Source: Patescibacteria group bacterium (lineage in GTDB: Bacteria; Patescibacteriota; Patescibacteriia; UBA1558; UBA10009). From it: DNA of 35,466 nt. The notes beneath the pieces are model-generated. The model made no database searches, was not told the DNA's origin, and saw only the letters and a list, made by a program, of their open reading frames with translations. The position numbers and the translations under genes are program-made. The stretch covers positions 1-35,466 of the forward strand of contig JAHISB010000052.1 of the NCBI GenBank assembly GCA_018818425.1, given 5' to 3'. Position 1 is the stretch's first letter, and each line of letters begins with the position of its first letter. Below, in pieces: positions 1 through 6,452 of the stretch.

Positions 1-82
1 CACTGGACAGTTTGGAAATCTTTTCACCCCTAATGGCGGCTAAAGCGATAGACGCTTTCTGTTTTGGTGAGAGCTTTTTCAT
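1..82 (-). CDS. IS3-family transposase OrfA, N-terminal fragment (cut by window edge)
   Basis: The 27 visible residues begin MKKLSPKQKASIALAAIRGE, the typical opening of IS3-family OrfA proteins, whose N-terminus is a helix-turn-helix that binds the element's inverted repeats. The ATG is at 82-80 and the frame is open to the window edge. Family identity comes from recognising the pattern in a short stretch. The full length and the OrfB (DDE) partner are not visible, so it cannot be said whether the element is intact. Confidence 0.6.
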   Translation of the reverse strand, partial: MKKLSPKQKASIALAAIRGEKISKLSS

Positions 83-135
83 ATGGTTTCATTCTACCAT
101 ATCCACCTAATATAGTTGTCCAGTAGATGGGTACA
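1..135 (-). mobile_element. End of an IS3-like insertion sequence
   Basis: The first 82 bases encode, on the minus strand, the start of an IS3-type OrfA. The terminus appears to be at 135: read from the element it begins TGTACCC and continues into ATCTACTGGACAAC, and IS3-family ends characteristically begin with TG. The rest of the element lies outside the window, so the second inverted repeat and target duplication cannot be checked. The terminus directly abuts the stop codon of the neighbouring gene (136-138). Confidence 0.6.
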
Positions 136-510
136 TTATATAGGTCGAAAAACCACGGATTCATTTATACCTGTATAGTTAACTAAAGATTTGCATTCAG
201 GGCATTTTGCGTTATTACTACCAGGTCTGCGCGGAATGATTCTAATTAAATGTTTTTCTTTATCAAAACATCTTGAGCAAAATGGACCATCGTTACTTTC
301 TTTATGCCAATAACAGTTGTTTTTAAATATATATTCTTCCTTAATTTTAGCTTCTTCTTTTAGTTGATTATTTTCAGCTTTTAGTTTTTCAATTTCTTCT
401 CTTTTATTAAAAAGATCATCGATTAAATCAAGTATTTTTTGGTACTCGTTAATTTTGCCGGCTTCTTTCAGAATATTGGCAGCATCTTTTGCTGCGTCAT
501 ATAATCCCAT
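136..510 (-). CDS. Coiled-coil plus zinc-ribbon protein, unknown function
   Basis: A 124-residue protein that I cannot assign. Residues 35-62 are rich in E, K, L and I with heptad spacing (predicted coiled coil). The C-terminal half has paired metal-ligand motifs, a CSRC around residue 78 and a CPEC around residue 103, with an additional C/H upstream (CYWH), which suggests a zinc ribbon. No catalytic motif is visible. The stop codon lies immediately next to the insertion-sequence end at 135, so the C-terminus may have been clipped by the insertion. It starts 45 bp downstream of a 60 bp repeat that also precedes the gene at 1788-2252. The low GC suggests an accessory gene. Confidence 0.6.
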   Translation of the reverse strand: MGLYDAAKDAANILKEAGKINEYQKILDLIDDLFNKREEIEKLKAENNQLKEEAKIKEEYIFKNNCYWHKESNDGPFCSRCFDKEKHLIRIIPRRPGSNNAKCPECKSLVNYTGINESVVFRPI

Positions 511-554
511 ATTGTTTAAGGTTAATTGTTTTAAAAATTTTAATTATTTCGTTT

Positions 555-613
555 CTAACACCATACACACGCCCCCATCTCTCAACGCCAGCTGAAAAAC
601 TAAACTATTTTTT
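555..613. repeat. 60 bp dispersed repeat, copy 1
   Basis: This segment shares the opening CTAACACCATACACAC and the later blocks CAACGCCAG and GAAAAACTAAA with 2272-2338, roughly 80% identical by eye with one gap. Both copies have the same orientation and lie just upstream of a short minus-strand accessory gene. The copy here follows a tiny open stretch (12 codons) that may be the relic of another gene end. Confidence 0.6.
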
Positions 614-794
614 ACTCATTGGCTAGTTTAATTATCGCTTCTCTGGTCATAACGTTACTTATCTGGCCTCACTATATCATAAATGTCAATCTTGGGTAAA
701 TGTTTGATGTTATAAAATAATTTAAATCCCAAGTTATTTAATTGACTCGTGAATCGGCAATCCGCTGTCAGGCGATGTAGGGCGCAGGCAACTG

Positions 795-1022
795 TTATTT
801 ATATGCTTTTATAATTACTCGCCCCCTATCTTCTTTATCTAAATATGTTTTAAATATTTCTACGCGTTTAAAACCTGCGACTTTCAACATATCTTTTAGA
901 CATTGTATATTTGGACCCCACTAATTAGTCTGGTCGTCACTTAATTCGTTTGCGGGATAAAATCTCATTACCGGATATTGCTCTTTTATTTTTATATAAT
1001 GGCTTTCTAAAAGGAGCAAGTC
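795..1022 (-). pseudogene. C-terminal remnant of a SAM-dependent methyltransferase (DUF1698/mo5U34-like)
   Basis: The minus-strand translation gives LLESHYIKIKEQYPVMRFYP, then ANELSDDQTN, a stop, WGPNIQCL, and a C-terminus ending VIIKAYK. The block RFYP-x-NEL-x-DD-x-TN-WWGPN is one I associate with DUF1698-type methyltransferases. At the position of the first of the two tryptophans the gene has TAG, one base from TGG, and another stop (TAA) closes the frame upstream. It is therefore truncated at the 5' side, lacks the SAM-binding motif, and carries a nonsense codon. The rest of the 511-1143 gap holds only the 60 bp repeat and the promoter/hairpin described separately. Confidence 0.6.
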
Positions 1023-1056
1023 TTAAGAATAAAAATTTAGCTAATTTTAGCAAAAC

Positions 1057-1084
1057 TTGACAAAACTTTTATATTTGATATACT
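1057..1084 (+). promoter_or_regulatory. Sigma70-type promoter facing a hairpin
   Basis: TTGACA at 1057-1062 and TATACT at 1079-1084, 16 bp apart. The predicted start near 1091 would give a transcript of only about 50-60 nt before the hairpin at 1103-1138. No plus-strand gene follows. Confidence 0.45.
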
Positions 1085-1102
1085 TTAAATAGAAAAATCA
1101 TC

Positions 1103-1138
1103 CAAAACCCTGTTGTCCTTCGGGATCGCAGGGTTTTG
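1103..1138. terminator. Hairpin terminator with UUCG-type loop
   Basis: Perfect 10 bp arms CAAAACCCTG and CAGGGTTTTG enclose an inner stem capped by CCTTCGGG. On the minus strand it sits 5 bp after the NYN-nuclease stop and is followed by a loose T-rich stretch, so it most likely terminates that gene. On the plus strand it would end the short transcript from the promoter at 1057. Confidence 0.65.
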
Positions 1139-1143
1139 TGATT

Positions 1144-1677
1144 TTAAGCCGTCAGATTCCAATCTGCTTTAAACCAATTGAACCACATGAATTTATCAAC
1201 TGCTTCAATAATTTCTTTGGAAATATGATTGCGAGTGGAAATAGCTACTACCTTCTTGCCATGTTTTTGGATATATTTTATCAATGAAGCAAAATCACTG
1301 TCGCCGCTTAATAACACCGCTGTGTCGTAAGCTGGCATTAGATCAATTGTATCAATAGTTAATTCAACATCGCAGTTGCCTTTAAATAATTGTTCTCCAT
1401 TTTTCAGCTTGATTACCTTTACTTCTTTAACAACCATTTTAAAACCTCTGCGGGCCAGCATTTCCAATAAATTAGCCTGCCCGATGTTTTCCTTGTTTGT
1501 TGAATAATAAAAATAAATGTCAACCAGTTTACTATGCGCTTTAAAATATTGTTGGAGCTTTTTATAATCAATTCGCCAACCTAAATCCTTTAAGCTGTAA
1601 ATAACATTTGCCACATCAATAAATACTGCGATTCGACCATAATTCTGCCAGTTAATTTGTTGTTTGTTATTAATCAT
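1144..1677 (-). CDS. NYN-domain (LabA/DUF88-like) PIN-fold ribonuclease
   Basis: A 177-residue protein that fits the NYN/LabA family, PIN-fold metal-dependent nucleases acting on RNA. The visible acidic positions are FIDVAN (D21, N24), D103 in the middle and SGDSDF (residues 124-129), the standard set for the metal site. The following segment, in which a Lys-Lys pair precedes VVAIST, resembles the last strand of the fold. There is no membrane segment or extra domain, so it is a single-domain form. It is monocistronic, with a hairpin terminator directly after the stop. The RNA target is unknown. Confidence 0.85.
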   Translation of the reverse strand: MINNKQQINWQNYGRIAVFIDVANVIYSLKDLGWRIDYKKLQQYFKAHSKLVDIYFYYSTNKENIGQANLLEMLARRGFKMVVKEVKVIKLKNGEQLFKGNCDVELTIDTIDLMPAYDTAVLLSGDSDFASLIKYIQKHGKKVVAISTRNHISKEIIEAVDKFMWFNWFKADWNLTA

Positions 1678-1787
1678 GACTAGATCTTAAAACAATTTAT
1701 CCATATTGGCAAATTTAAAAAATATTTTCTTTAAGACAGATTAAATTTATTTTTTTGCGTAGCCAAATACGCCATGTTGGATGATGT

Positions 1788-2252
1788 TTACTTTTTTAAC
1801 CAAGTTAGCGCTTGTGTGATCTGATTAGTACGATCTGAGTATACCTGGTGAATAAAAATTTGGCCTTCTGATCCTCGTTGTAATTCAATAAATCCCCATC
1901 CTTTATCATGCACATAGTAACCAGTTCCATAATTTTGTAGGGCTTTACTAATCTCAACTTTACCAGTAAGTTTTGTTTCGTCGTCAATTCTAAAACCATT
2001 AAAATTTAGAAAATTTTTACATGTTGTTATATTTATATCAAAAACTTTTTTATTTCTCTCGTCGTATTTCCAATATGCAAAATAACTTCCGGTATAATTT
2101 TTCTTTACGTTATGATAGAATTTCATATCTGTAATCAACTGTATAATACGGAAAAGGCATGCAGTCAAAAAGCCAGATATAAATCCTGTAAAGACTCCGA
2201 CATTGATCCCTATATGATTTTCATTATATATTTCTTTAATTTCTTCCCACAT
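1788..2252 (-). CDS. Single-pass membrane protein of unknown function
   Basis: A 154-residue protein with a hydrophobic segment at about 16-39 (GINVGVFTGFISGFLTACLF) after a short charged N-terminus, followed by a soluble domain rich in aromatic residues and beta-like stretches (YFAYWKYDE, YYVHDKGWGFIELQ). I do not recognise the family. The ATG at 2252 is preceded, 20 bp away, by the second copy of the 60 bp repeat. This copy is squeezed between this start and the IMPase stop, so the gene may have arrived as a unit with the repeat. The 110 bp after its stop show nothing recognisable. Confidence 0.5.
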   Translation of the reverse strand: MWEEIKEIYNENHIGINVGVFTGFISGFLTACLFRIIQLITDMKFYHNVKKNYTGSYFAYWKYDERNKKVFDINITTCKNFLNFNGFRIDDETKLTGKVEISKALQNYGTGYYVHDKGWGFIELQRGSEGQIFIHQVYSDRTNQITQALTWLKK

Positions 2253-2271
2253 AAAAATAAGTAAATTTCAC

Positions 2272-2338
2272 CTAACACCATACACACAAACCCTCTCCCA
2301 TCCCCCAACGCCAGTCGAAAAACTAAATTATTTTTTTA
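2272..2338. repeat. 60 bp dispersed repeat, copy 2
   Basis: Matches 555-613 in the same orientation, with about five extra bases in its C-rich centre. Its T-rich end overlaps the last codons of the IMPase gene (stop at 2328-2330), so the repeat supplies the IMPase C-terminus. Confidence 0.6.
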
Positions 2339-3104
2339 AGACATTAATTATTTTGTTATGAATAGAAGTTCCGTTAGTCATTAAAAAGGTGTTAACTCGG
2401 TCATTTTTTAACGGCTTGCCCTTAAAGTCAGTAATTTTGCCGCCGGCTTCTCTGACTAACAATAAACCGCCGACAAAATCATGAAGCTCGTTATTATAAC
2501 ATATCATAGTCTCAATTTTTCCGGAAGCTAGTAAACAAAAATCGTAAACAGGCGCCCAATTAGCAAGTATTCTTTTAATTCCAATGCCATGAATTTTTTT
2601 CTTAAGATTTATTGAACGCGCCCGCGGAGTTTGCCAGCCACATGAATAGGCCGCCACACAATCCTCTAAATTTTTAACACCGTTAACCCTGGCTCTTTTA
2701 CCGTTCAAAAATGTTCCTTTGCCTTTTTCCGCGTAAAAAGTCTGCTTGGTTACAGGATTATTAATCACGGTAAAAACTGTTTCATCCCCTTTTAATAAAG
2801 CCATGGTAACGGAAAAATAGGGAATTCCGATTTTTAGGTTGATGGTTCCGTCCAAGGGATCCATCACAAACGTATAATCCGATTTTTTATCAATAAAGCC
2901 GGCCTCTTCGCTTTGAATATTATATTTTGGAAACTCTTTCTCGACGGCTCTGATTAAATTTTTCTCAGATTTTAAGTCTGCTGCTGTTACAAAATTTAAG
3001 GGCATACCCTTGCTCTCAGTTTTAATACTTTTGCCAAAATAACTTAAAACAATCTCCCCGCTCTTTTCTACAGCCCTGATAATATTTTTATATTTTGGGT
3101 TCAT
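2328..3104 (-). CDS. Inositol monophosphatase-family phosphatase
   Basis: A 258-residue protein of the Mg-dependent, Li-sensitive sugar-phosphatase family (IMPase/SuhB/CysQ group). It shows the first metal motif DPLDGT (residues 82-87, here DPLDGTINL), the upstream acidic pair EE (66-67), and a degenerate second motif, HDFVGG, where the family usually has WD-x-AAG. The family acts on inositol, fructose-bis- or nucleotide phosphates, and the substrate cannot be read from the sequence. Its ATG overlaps the TsaB stop by 4 bp (ATGA), so the two are translationally coupled. Its C-terminus runs into a repeat. Confidence 0.85.
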   Translation of the reverse strand: MNPKYKNIIRAVEKSGEIVLSYFGKSIKTESKGMPLNFVTAADLKSEKNLIRAVEKEFPKYNIQSEEAGFIDKKSDYTFVMDPLDGTINLKIGIPYFSVTMALLKGDETVFTVINNPVTKQTFYAEKGKGTFLNGKRARVNGVKNLEDCVAAYSCGWQTPRARSINLKKKIHGIGIKRILANWAPVYDFCLLASGKIETMICYNNELHDFVGGLLLVREAGGKITDFKGKPLKNDRVNTFLMTNGTSIHNKIINVLKK

Positions 3105-3529
3105 TTCTTTGATTCTGTGATATTCGGCTCCTTGCCGTATTTAGGAATGATGACTGATGACTGATGATTGTTGGATGATGACTGATGATTGAATACTTTT
3201 TCTTTTAAAGCTTTTAGTAATGTTTCATCATCTTCTGCCTCTGAAGTTTTGACTTCAATAATCGGAATCTTTAAACTCCAGGCCAGCGCATTAGCCGTAG
3301 CCACGCCCAGACGCAAGGCGCTAAAAGCTCCTGGACCAGAAACAATCGCAACTAGTTTTAAGTCTTTAATCTTTAGTCTTTGATTTTTTATTATTTTGTC
3401 AATCATACCTAACAGCAATTCTGATTGTTTATACTCTTCCCTACTCTCCAACTGACCGACAACCTCATCATTCTTTATGAGTTTAAGCTGAATCAAATCG
3501 GTTTGCGATGTATTGATAAACAGTATCAT
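3101..3529 (-). CDS. tsaB: TsaB-like t6A biosynthesis protein, short form with repeat-derived tail
   Basis: TsaB scaffolds TsaD and TsaE in making the t6A modification at tRNA position 37. The signature GPGAFSALRLGVATANALAW (about residues 65-84) matches the GPGSFTGLRIG-type motif of the family. At 142 residues it is much shorter than the usual ~220, so the second half of the fold is missing. In its place the last ~25 residues (NHQSSSNNHQSSVII) translate a tandem repeat of words like TGATGACTGATGATT. A second word run (3357-3390) encodes NQRLKIKDLKL. It is either a minimal TsaB or one eroded by repeats. It is coupled to the IMPase by a 4 bp overlap. Confidence 0.75.
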   Translation of the reverse strand: MILFINTSQTDLIQLKLIKNDEVVGQLESREEYKQSELLLGMIDKIIKNQRLKIKDLKLVAIVSGPGAFSALRLGVATANALAWSLKIPIIEVKTSEAEDDETLLKALKEKVFNHQSSSNNHQSSVIIPKYGKEPNITESKK

Positions 3530-3534
3530 AAATT

Positions 3535-3617
3535 AATTTTTAAGTTTTTAGTCTTTAGTCTTCGGTCTTTAGTCTTCAGTTTTAAGTTTTTAGTCTTTAA
3601 TTTTTAGTCTTCAGTCT
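3535..3617. repeat. Word-repeat island (AGTCTTTAGTCTTCAG type)
   Basis: The whole gap between TsaB and the transporter consists of degenerate copies of AGTCTTTAGTCTT, AGTCTTCAG and AAGTTTTTAGT. The same vocabulary returns at 28430-28500 after enolase and inside TsaB at 3357-3390. Confidence 0.7.
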
Positions 3618-4532
3618 TTAGTTTTCAACCTGATCCCCGCCCTCTTTTAACCTCGCTACTTTATAGATAGCATACCCGAGCATCACCGCTCCGACCCACT
3701 GCACCCAAGATAGCATATTGCCTCTGATAAAGTATTCTAAAAGAATGGCTGATAAGGGAAAGGCCAGTTCGCAAATAGTGGAGAGTGATGCTTTAACTTT
3801 TTTTAGGCCGTAATAATACAAAAATATCGCGGCTCCGCCAGTGGAAAAAATGATTATCAAGAAAGTTAAAAACTGATGCAGAGTTATTTGATTAAAGCTG
3901 GTTAGATTGCCGGTTGAGGCCACCACCAAAAACATAATTAAAGTGGTTACGCCGAATCTAAGATATGTGCCGACTCTATAATTAACTTTTTGAATGGCGC
4001 GCTTGCTAAAGACCGTTGAAGAGCCCCAGGCAAAGGCAGCCAAAAGCGAAAATAAGGCAGCGGCTAAAGTTTTATTACCGGTGCTCAAATCCGGCAAGCT
4101 GGCTCCAAAGGTCACAAAATAAGCGGCGATGATTGCCAGAACAGCCCAAATAAAAAACTTTTTGGGTAATTTTTCTTTAAGCACCAGCCAGGCCAAAGAT
4201 AAAGCAAAAAGCGGCTGCAGTTTTTGCAGTAAAATGACGATTGATAGATTAACGAAGTTGACATAAAACAACGCCTTGGTAATAGCCATAGTGCCGATAG
4301 CTCCGCCAAAAATGGCAACCCAAATAAATGCTCCCCAATCACCTTTCTTTAGTTTTTTAACCTCTTTGAATTCCGCAATCAAAAACGGCAGCATAATTAA
4401 AAAGGCCAAAGCATGCTCCACAAAAACTACCAGCGGCACCGGCAGGCTGTAAAGCGACGGCCTTAAAACAATGCCGTCTAGCGCCCATAAAAAGGCGGCA
4501 ATGATGATGAATAATGGTGCGATTTTTTTCAT
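3618..4532 (-). CDS. EamA-family (drug/metabolite superfamily) membrane transporter
   Basis: A 304-residue integral membrane protein with ten hydrophobic segments arranged as two EamA-like halves (roughly 5-135 and 155-295). Half one contains the typical LLQKLQPLFALSLAWLVLKEK block and half two the matching ELAFPLSAILLEYFIRGN block, the pattern seen in DMT permeases that export amino acids or other metabolites. The charged tail RLKEGGDQVEN is probably cytoplasmic. The substrate cannot be inferred. It lies between two repeat islands and has no operon partner. Confidence 0.85.
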   Translation of the reverse strand: MKKIAPLFIIIAAFLWALDGIVLRPSLYSLPVPLVVFVEHALAFLIMLPFLIAEFKEVKKLKKGDWGAFIWVAIFGGAIGTMAITKALFYVNFVNLSIVILLQKLQPLFALSLAWLVLKEKLPKKFFIWAVLAIIAAYFVTFGASLPDLSTGNKTLAAALFSLLAAFAWGSSTVFSKRAIQKVNYRVGTYLRFGVTTLIMFLVVASTGNLTSFNQITLHQFLTFLIIIFSTGGAAIFLYYYGLKKVKASLSTICELAFPLSAILLEYFIRGNMLSWVQWVGAVMLGYAIYKVARLKEGGDQVEN

Positions 4533-4610
4533 ACTTTTGATGATTAATGAATAATGATTGATGAATAAATCTGTGAGACATCTCTCGGGTTATCAGTTAA
4601 CTGTCAGTGT
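4533..4610. repeat. Word-repeat island (GATTAATGAATAATGATTG type)
   Basis: A gap of direct near-repeats TGATTAATGAATAATGATTG and TGATGAATAA, then TCTGTGAGACATCTCTC and ACTGTCAGTGTC. The latter words recur at 10437-10540 and 29763-29940. No promoter or gene is visible. Confidence 0.5.
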
Positions 4611-5387
4611 CTAATCTGCGACAACCAAATATTTCTTAAACCATTTGGCGGTTAAATTGACGACTCGCCGGGCATGTTTTTGATTATGGAAATTATGATC
4701 AGCGCCCTTGATTATTTTTAATTCTTTTGGACCATTGAGCAGTTTATAGATTGAATAAGCATCTTTTATCTGAACTCTTTTATCCTTGTTGCCATGAATT
4801 ATCAATACTGGACAATAAATGCCACCGACTAAATATTTTTTCCTTAAATACATTCGCTCATCAAAATGTTTAGCCGTTACTTTAAACCCGGAAATCATCC
4901 AGTAGCCCTCTCCAACTTCATCAATTTTTTTCTCTCTTTTATAGCTATTAACTACGGCGCCAGGGTCATATAAACTAGAAACAGAAACTGCCGATCTGAT
5001 ATATTTTTTATGAATGTTTGAACTGATCAAAGCCGTAAATGCGCCCATGCTATGTCCAGCCATGCCGATCCTGAATTTATTGACTTGCGGTATTGTTAAA
5101 AGAAAATTAATTGCCGCTTTTACATCTTTAACGAACTGGCTGACTAAAACATTTTTATAATTCCCTCCGCTCGGCTTATGTCCGGAAAATGTAAATCTTA
5201 AAACAATAAAACCGCTTTTTTCTAAATTTTGAGCGATTGACTTTATCAATGAATTATGGTGATTACTCTTAAACCCATGCTGAACAATGACTGTCGGAAA
5301 CGGCCCCTGGCCTTTAGGGACATGAAGAATGCCTTTCAATAAATAGCCTTTACTTGATTTAAAGCTGACTTGTTTTTGCATATACAT
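4611..5387 (-). CDS. Alpha/beta-hydrolase (dienelactone hydrolase/esterase-like)
   Basis: A 258-residue cytoplasmic serine hydrolase. The nucleophile elbow is GHSMGA (S113), the probable acid is the D of HGNKDKRV in the C-terminal third, and the histidine is in GADHNFHN near the end. Together they form a complete catalytic triad. HGFKSNHHN near residue 38 would supply the oxyanion loop. The family splits esters or peptides, and the substrate is unknown. Translation may start at M1 or M3. It stands alone between repeat regions. Confidence 0.85.
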   Translation of the reverse strand: MYMQKQVSFKSSKGYLLKGILHVPKGQGPFPTVIVQHGFKSNHHNSLIKSIAQNLEKSGFIVLRFTFSGHKPSGGNYKNVLVSQFVKDVKAAINFLLTIPQVNKFRIGMAGHSMGAFTALISSNIHKKYIRSAVSVSSLYDPGAVVNSYKREKKIDEVGEGYWMISGFKVTAKHFDERMYLRKKYLVGGIYCPVLIIHGNKDKRVQIKDAYSIYKLLNGPKELKIIKGADHNFHNQKHARRVVNLTAKWFKKYLVVAD

Positions 5388-5685
5388 TATTCGGAAACCG
5401 ACAGCCTGGCTGTCGGCTGCGTAGGGCTTTGTTTATAAATATTTTTTTGAGAGGCGAACCATAAAGGTTCGCCTACCGAGGTTAAAACTATCTTTTGATT
5501 GAGGGTTCGCCTACCGAGCTCCATTTGGTAACGGAGCAAATCATGAGGTTCACCCGCTCTCGGTAACGGAACCTTTATGGTTTAAAATAAAAAGATATAG
5601 GATGCACGATACCTGCCTGCCTCTCGGCTTGAGCTCGAGACGAAAGCCGGCAGGCACGGCACGATACAAGATACAAGATACACGA
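5388..5685. repeat. Palindrome-rich intergenic region
   Basis: No gene is visible. The region holds CCGACAGC-CTG-GCTGTCGG (5398-5416); a hairpin GCGAACC-ATAA-AGGTTCGC (about 5463-5481) whose right half GGTTCGCCTACCGAG is repeated at 5505-5519 and returns altered at 5550-5580; and a long imperfect hairpin (5613-5656) with arms CTGCCTGCC and GGCAGGCA around GAGCTCGAG. It ends with words of the type GATACAAGATACACGAT before the regulator's stop. This looks like repeated nested insertion of small palindromes. Confidence 0.65.
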
Positions 5686-6246
5686 TTAAACCTCGATCTT
5701 ATTAACCAAAATAACTTTTTTGCTGTTTAAAATTGAATACAAAAATTTATCGGTAACTTCTTTTCTGATATTAAACTCGTGGGTGGTTAAATAAGTGTAG
5801 CGGATTTCTTTTTGGTAAATTTTTTCCAGATCGCCGATAAACTTTTTAAGGGCTTCTTTAGAAATTTTACCGACCAAAAGAACATCCGTAGGTATGGACT
5901 CATCTTCCACAAACCTGCCGGTTAAAGCCAGATATCTTAAGCCGTCAAGTTTTTTAACTTTTTCCGCTACTACTTTTTCAATCAATAGCTTGGACTTTTT
6001 AATTAAGGCTGTTAACTCATCAAATAAAACAAAATCTTTGCTCGCTTGATAGTATCTTTTTTGATCAACTTGTTTAGATGTAAGTAAGCCAAATTTTGTC
6101 AGATTATCCAGCTCCCGCCTGACAGAGTTGATCCTTTCGTTAATTTCGCGGGTTAATTCCCTGACAAAAAACTGCCTCTCCGGATTTTCCAAAAAAAGCT
6201 TTAAAAGTTTATCGCGGGTTCTTGAACCAAATAGTTGTTCTAGCAT
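5686..6246 (-). CDS. Winged-helix regulator with nucleotidyltransferase-like domain
   Basis: A 186-residue protein. Residues 1-75 form an ArsR-like winged helix: RTRDKLLKLFLENP, then a recognition region ERINSVRRELDNL, then a wing ending QKRYYQ. The C-terminal half (about 108-175, ALTGRFVEDESIPTDVLLVG) resembles the strand pattern of MNT-type nucleotidyltransferase folds, but the GSxxxxxxDxD catalytic motif is not intact, so it may act as a sensor domain. It is probably a DNA-binding regulator. It is divergent from the gene at 6453, about 200 bp away. The target is unknown. Confidence 0.65.
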   Translation of the reverse strand: MLEQLFGSRTRDKLLKLFLENPERQFFVRELTREINERINSVRRELDNLTKFGLLTSKQVDQKRYYQASKDFVLFDELTALIKKSKLLIEKVVAEKVKKLDGLRYLALTGRFVEDESIPTDVLLVGKISKEALKKFIGDLEKIYQKEIRYTYLTTHEFNIRKEVTDKFLYSILNSKKVILVNKIEV

Positions 6247-6348
6247 ATAATCGCAAGTCGCAAGTCGCGAATCGTATATCGTGCTCGCCTCGCCATAGCT
6301 TTAGCGAAGGTGGGTATCGTTAATATCATTAAATACGATATTGCGACT
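6247..6348. repeat. Word-repeat/palindrome island
   Basis: CGCAAGTCGCAAGTCGCG and ATCGTATATCG face CGATATTGCGACTT at the other end, so the island can fold on itself. At 6284-6314 it carries a palindrome (CCTCGCC, AGCTTTAGCG, AAGGTGG) of the same type as the one coding for the L7/L12 hinge. Confidence 0.6.
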
Positions 6349-6378
6349 TTGGCAAAAAATAAGTAATTATAGTATAAT
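6349..6378 (+). promoter_or_regulatory. Sigma70-type promoter of the gene at 6453
   Basis: TTGGCA at 6349-6354 and TATAAT at 6373-6378, 18 bp apart. The predicted start, about 6384, coincides with the first base of the shared leader motif. Confidence 0.65.
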
Positions 6379-6381
6379 CAT

Positions 6382-6446
6382 TTTAGCGGCTTATGACAAG
6401 TTTCTGATCCCTTTTACGGCAGTTGCTGATTTGAGTAAAAAATAAC
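6382..6446 (+). promoter_or_regulatory. Candidate structured leader RNA, copy A
   Basis: The segment TTTAGCGGCTTATGACAAG, then ATCCC, TTTTACGG and GTTGCTGAT, aligns block by block with 21181-21245. A closing stem AGCGGC with GTTGCT is possible (two G-U pairs). The corresponding stem in copy B uses different bases and still pairs. It lies directly after the promoter and ends just before the start codon. I match it to no known riboswitch. Confidence 0.5.
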
Positions 6447-6452
6447 GAACAT

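Noticed and set aside
795-1022. TAG read as pyrrolysine in the methyltransferase remnant
   Set aside because: No pyl genes are visible, and the 5' two thirds of the gene are missing, so it is a pseudogene regardless.
4112-4581. Minus-strand frames overlapping the EamA transporter
   Set aside because: They are alternative frames of the transporter and its upstream repeat; composition is not protein-like.
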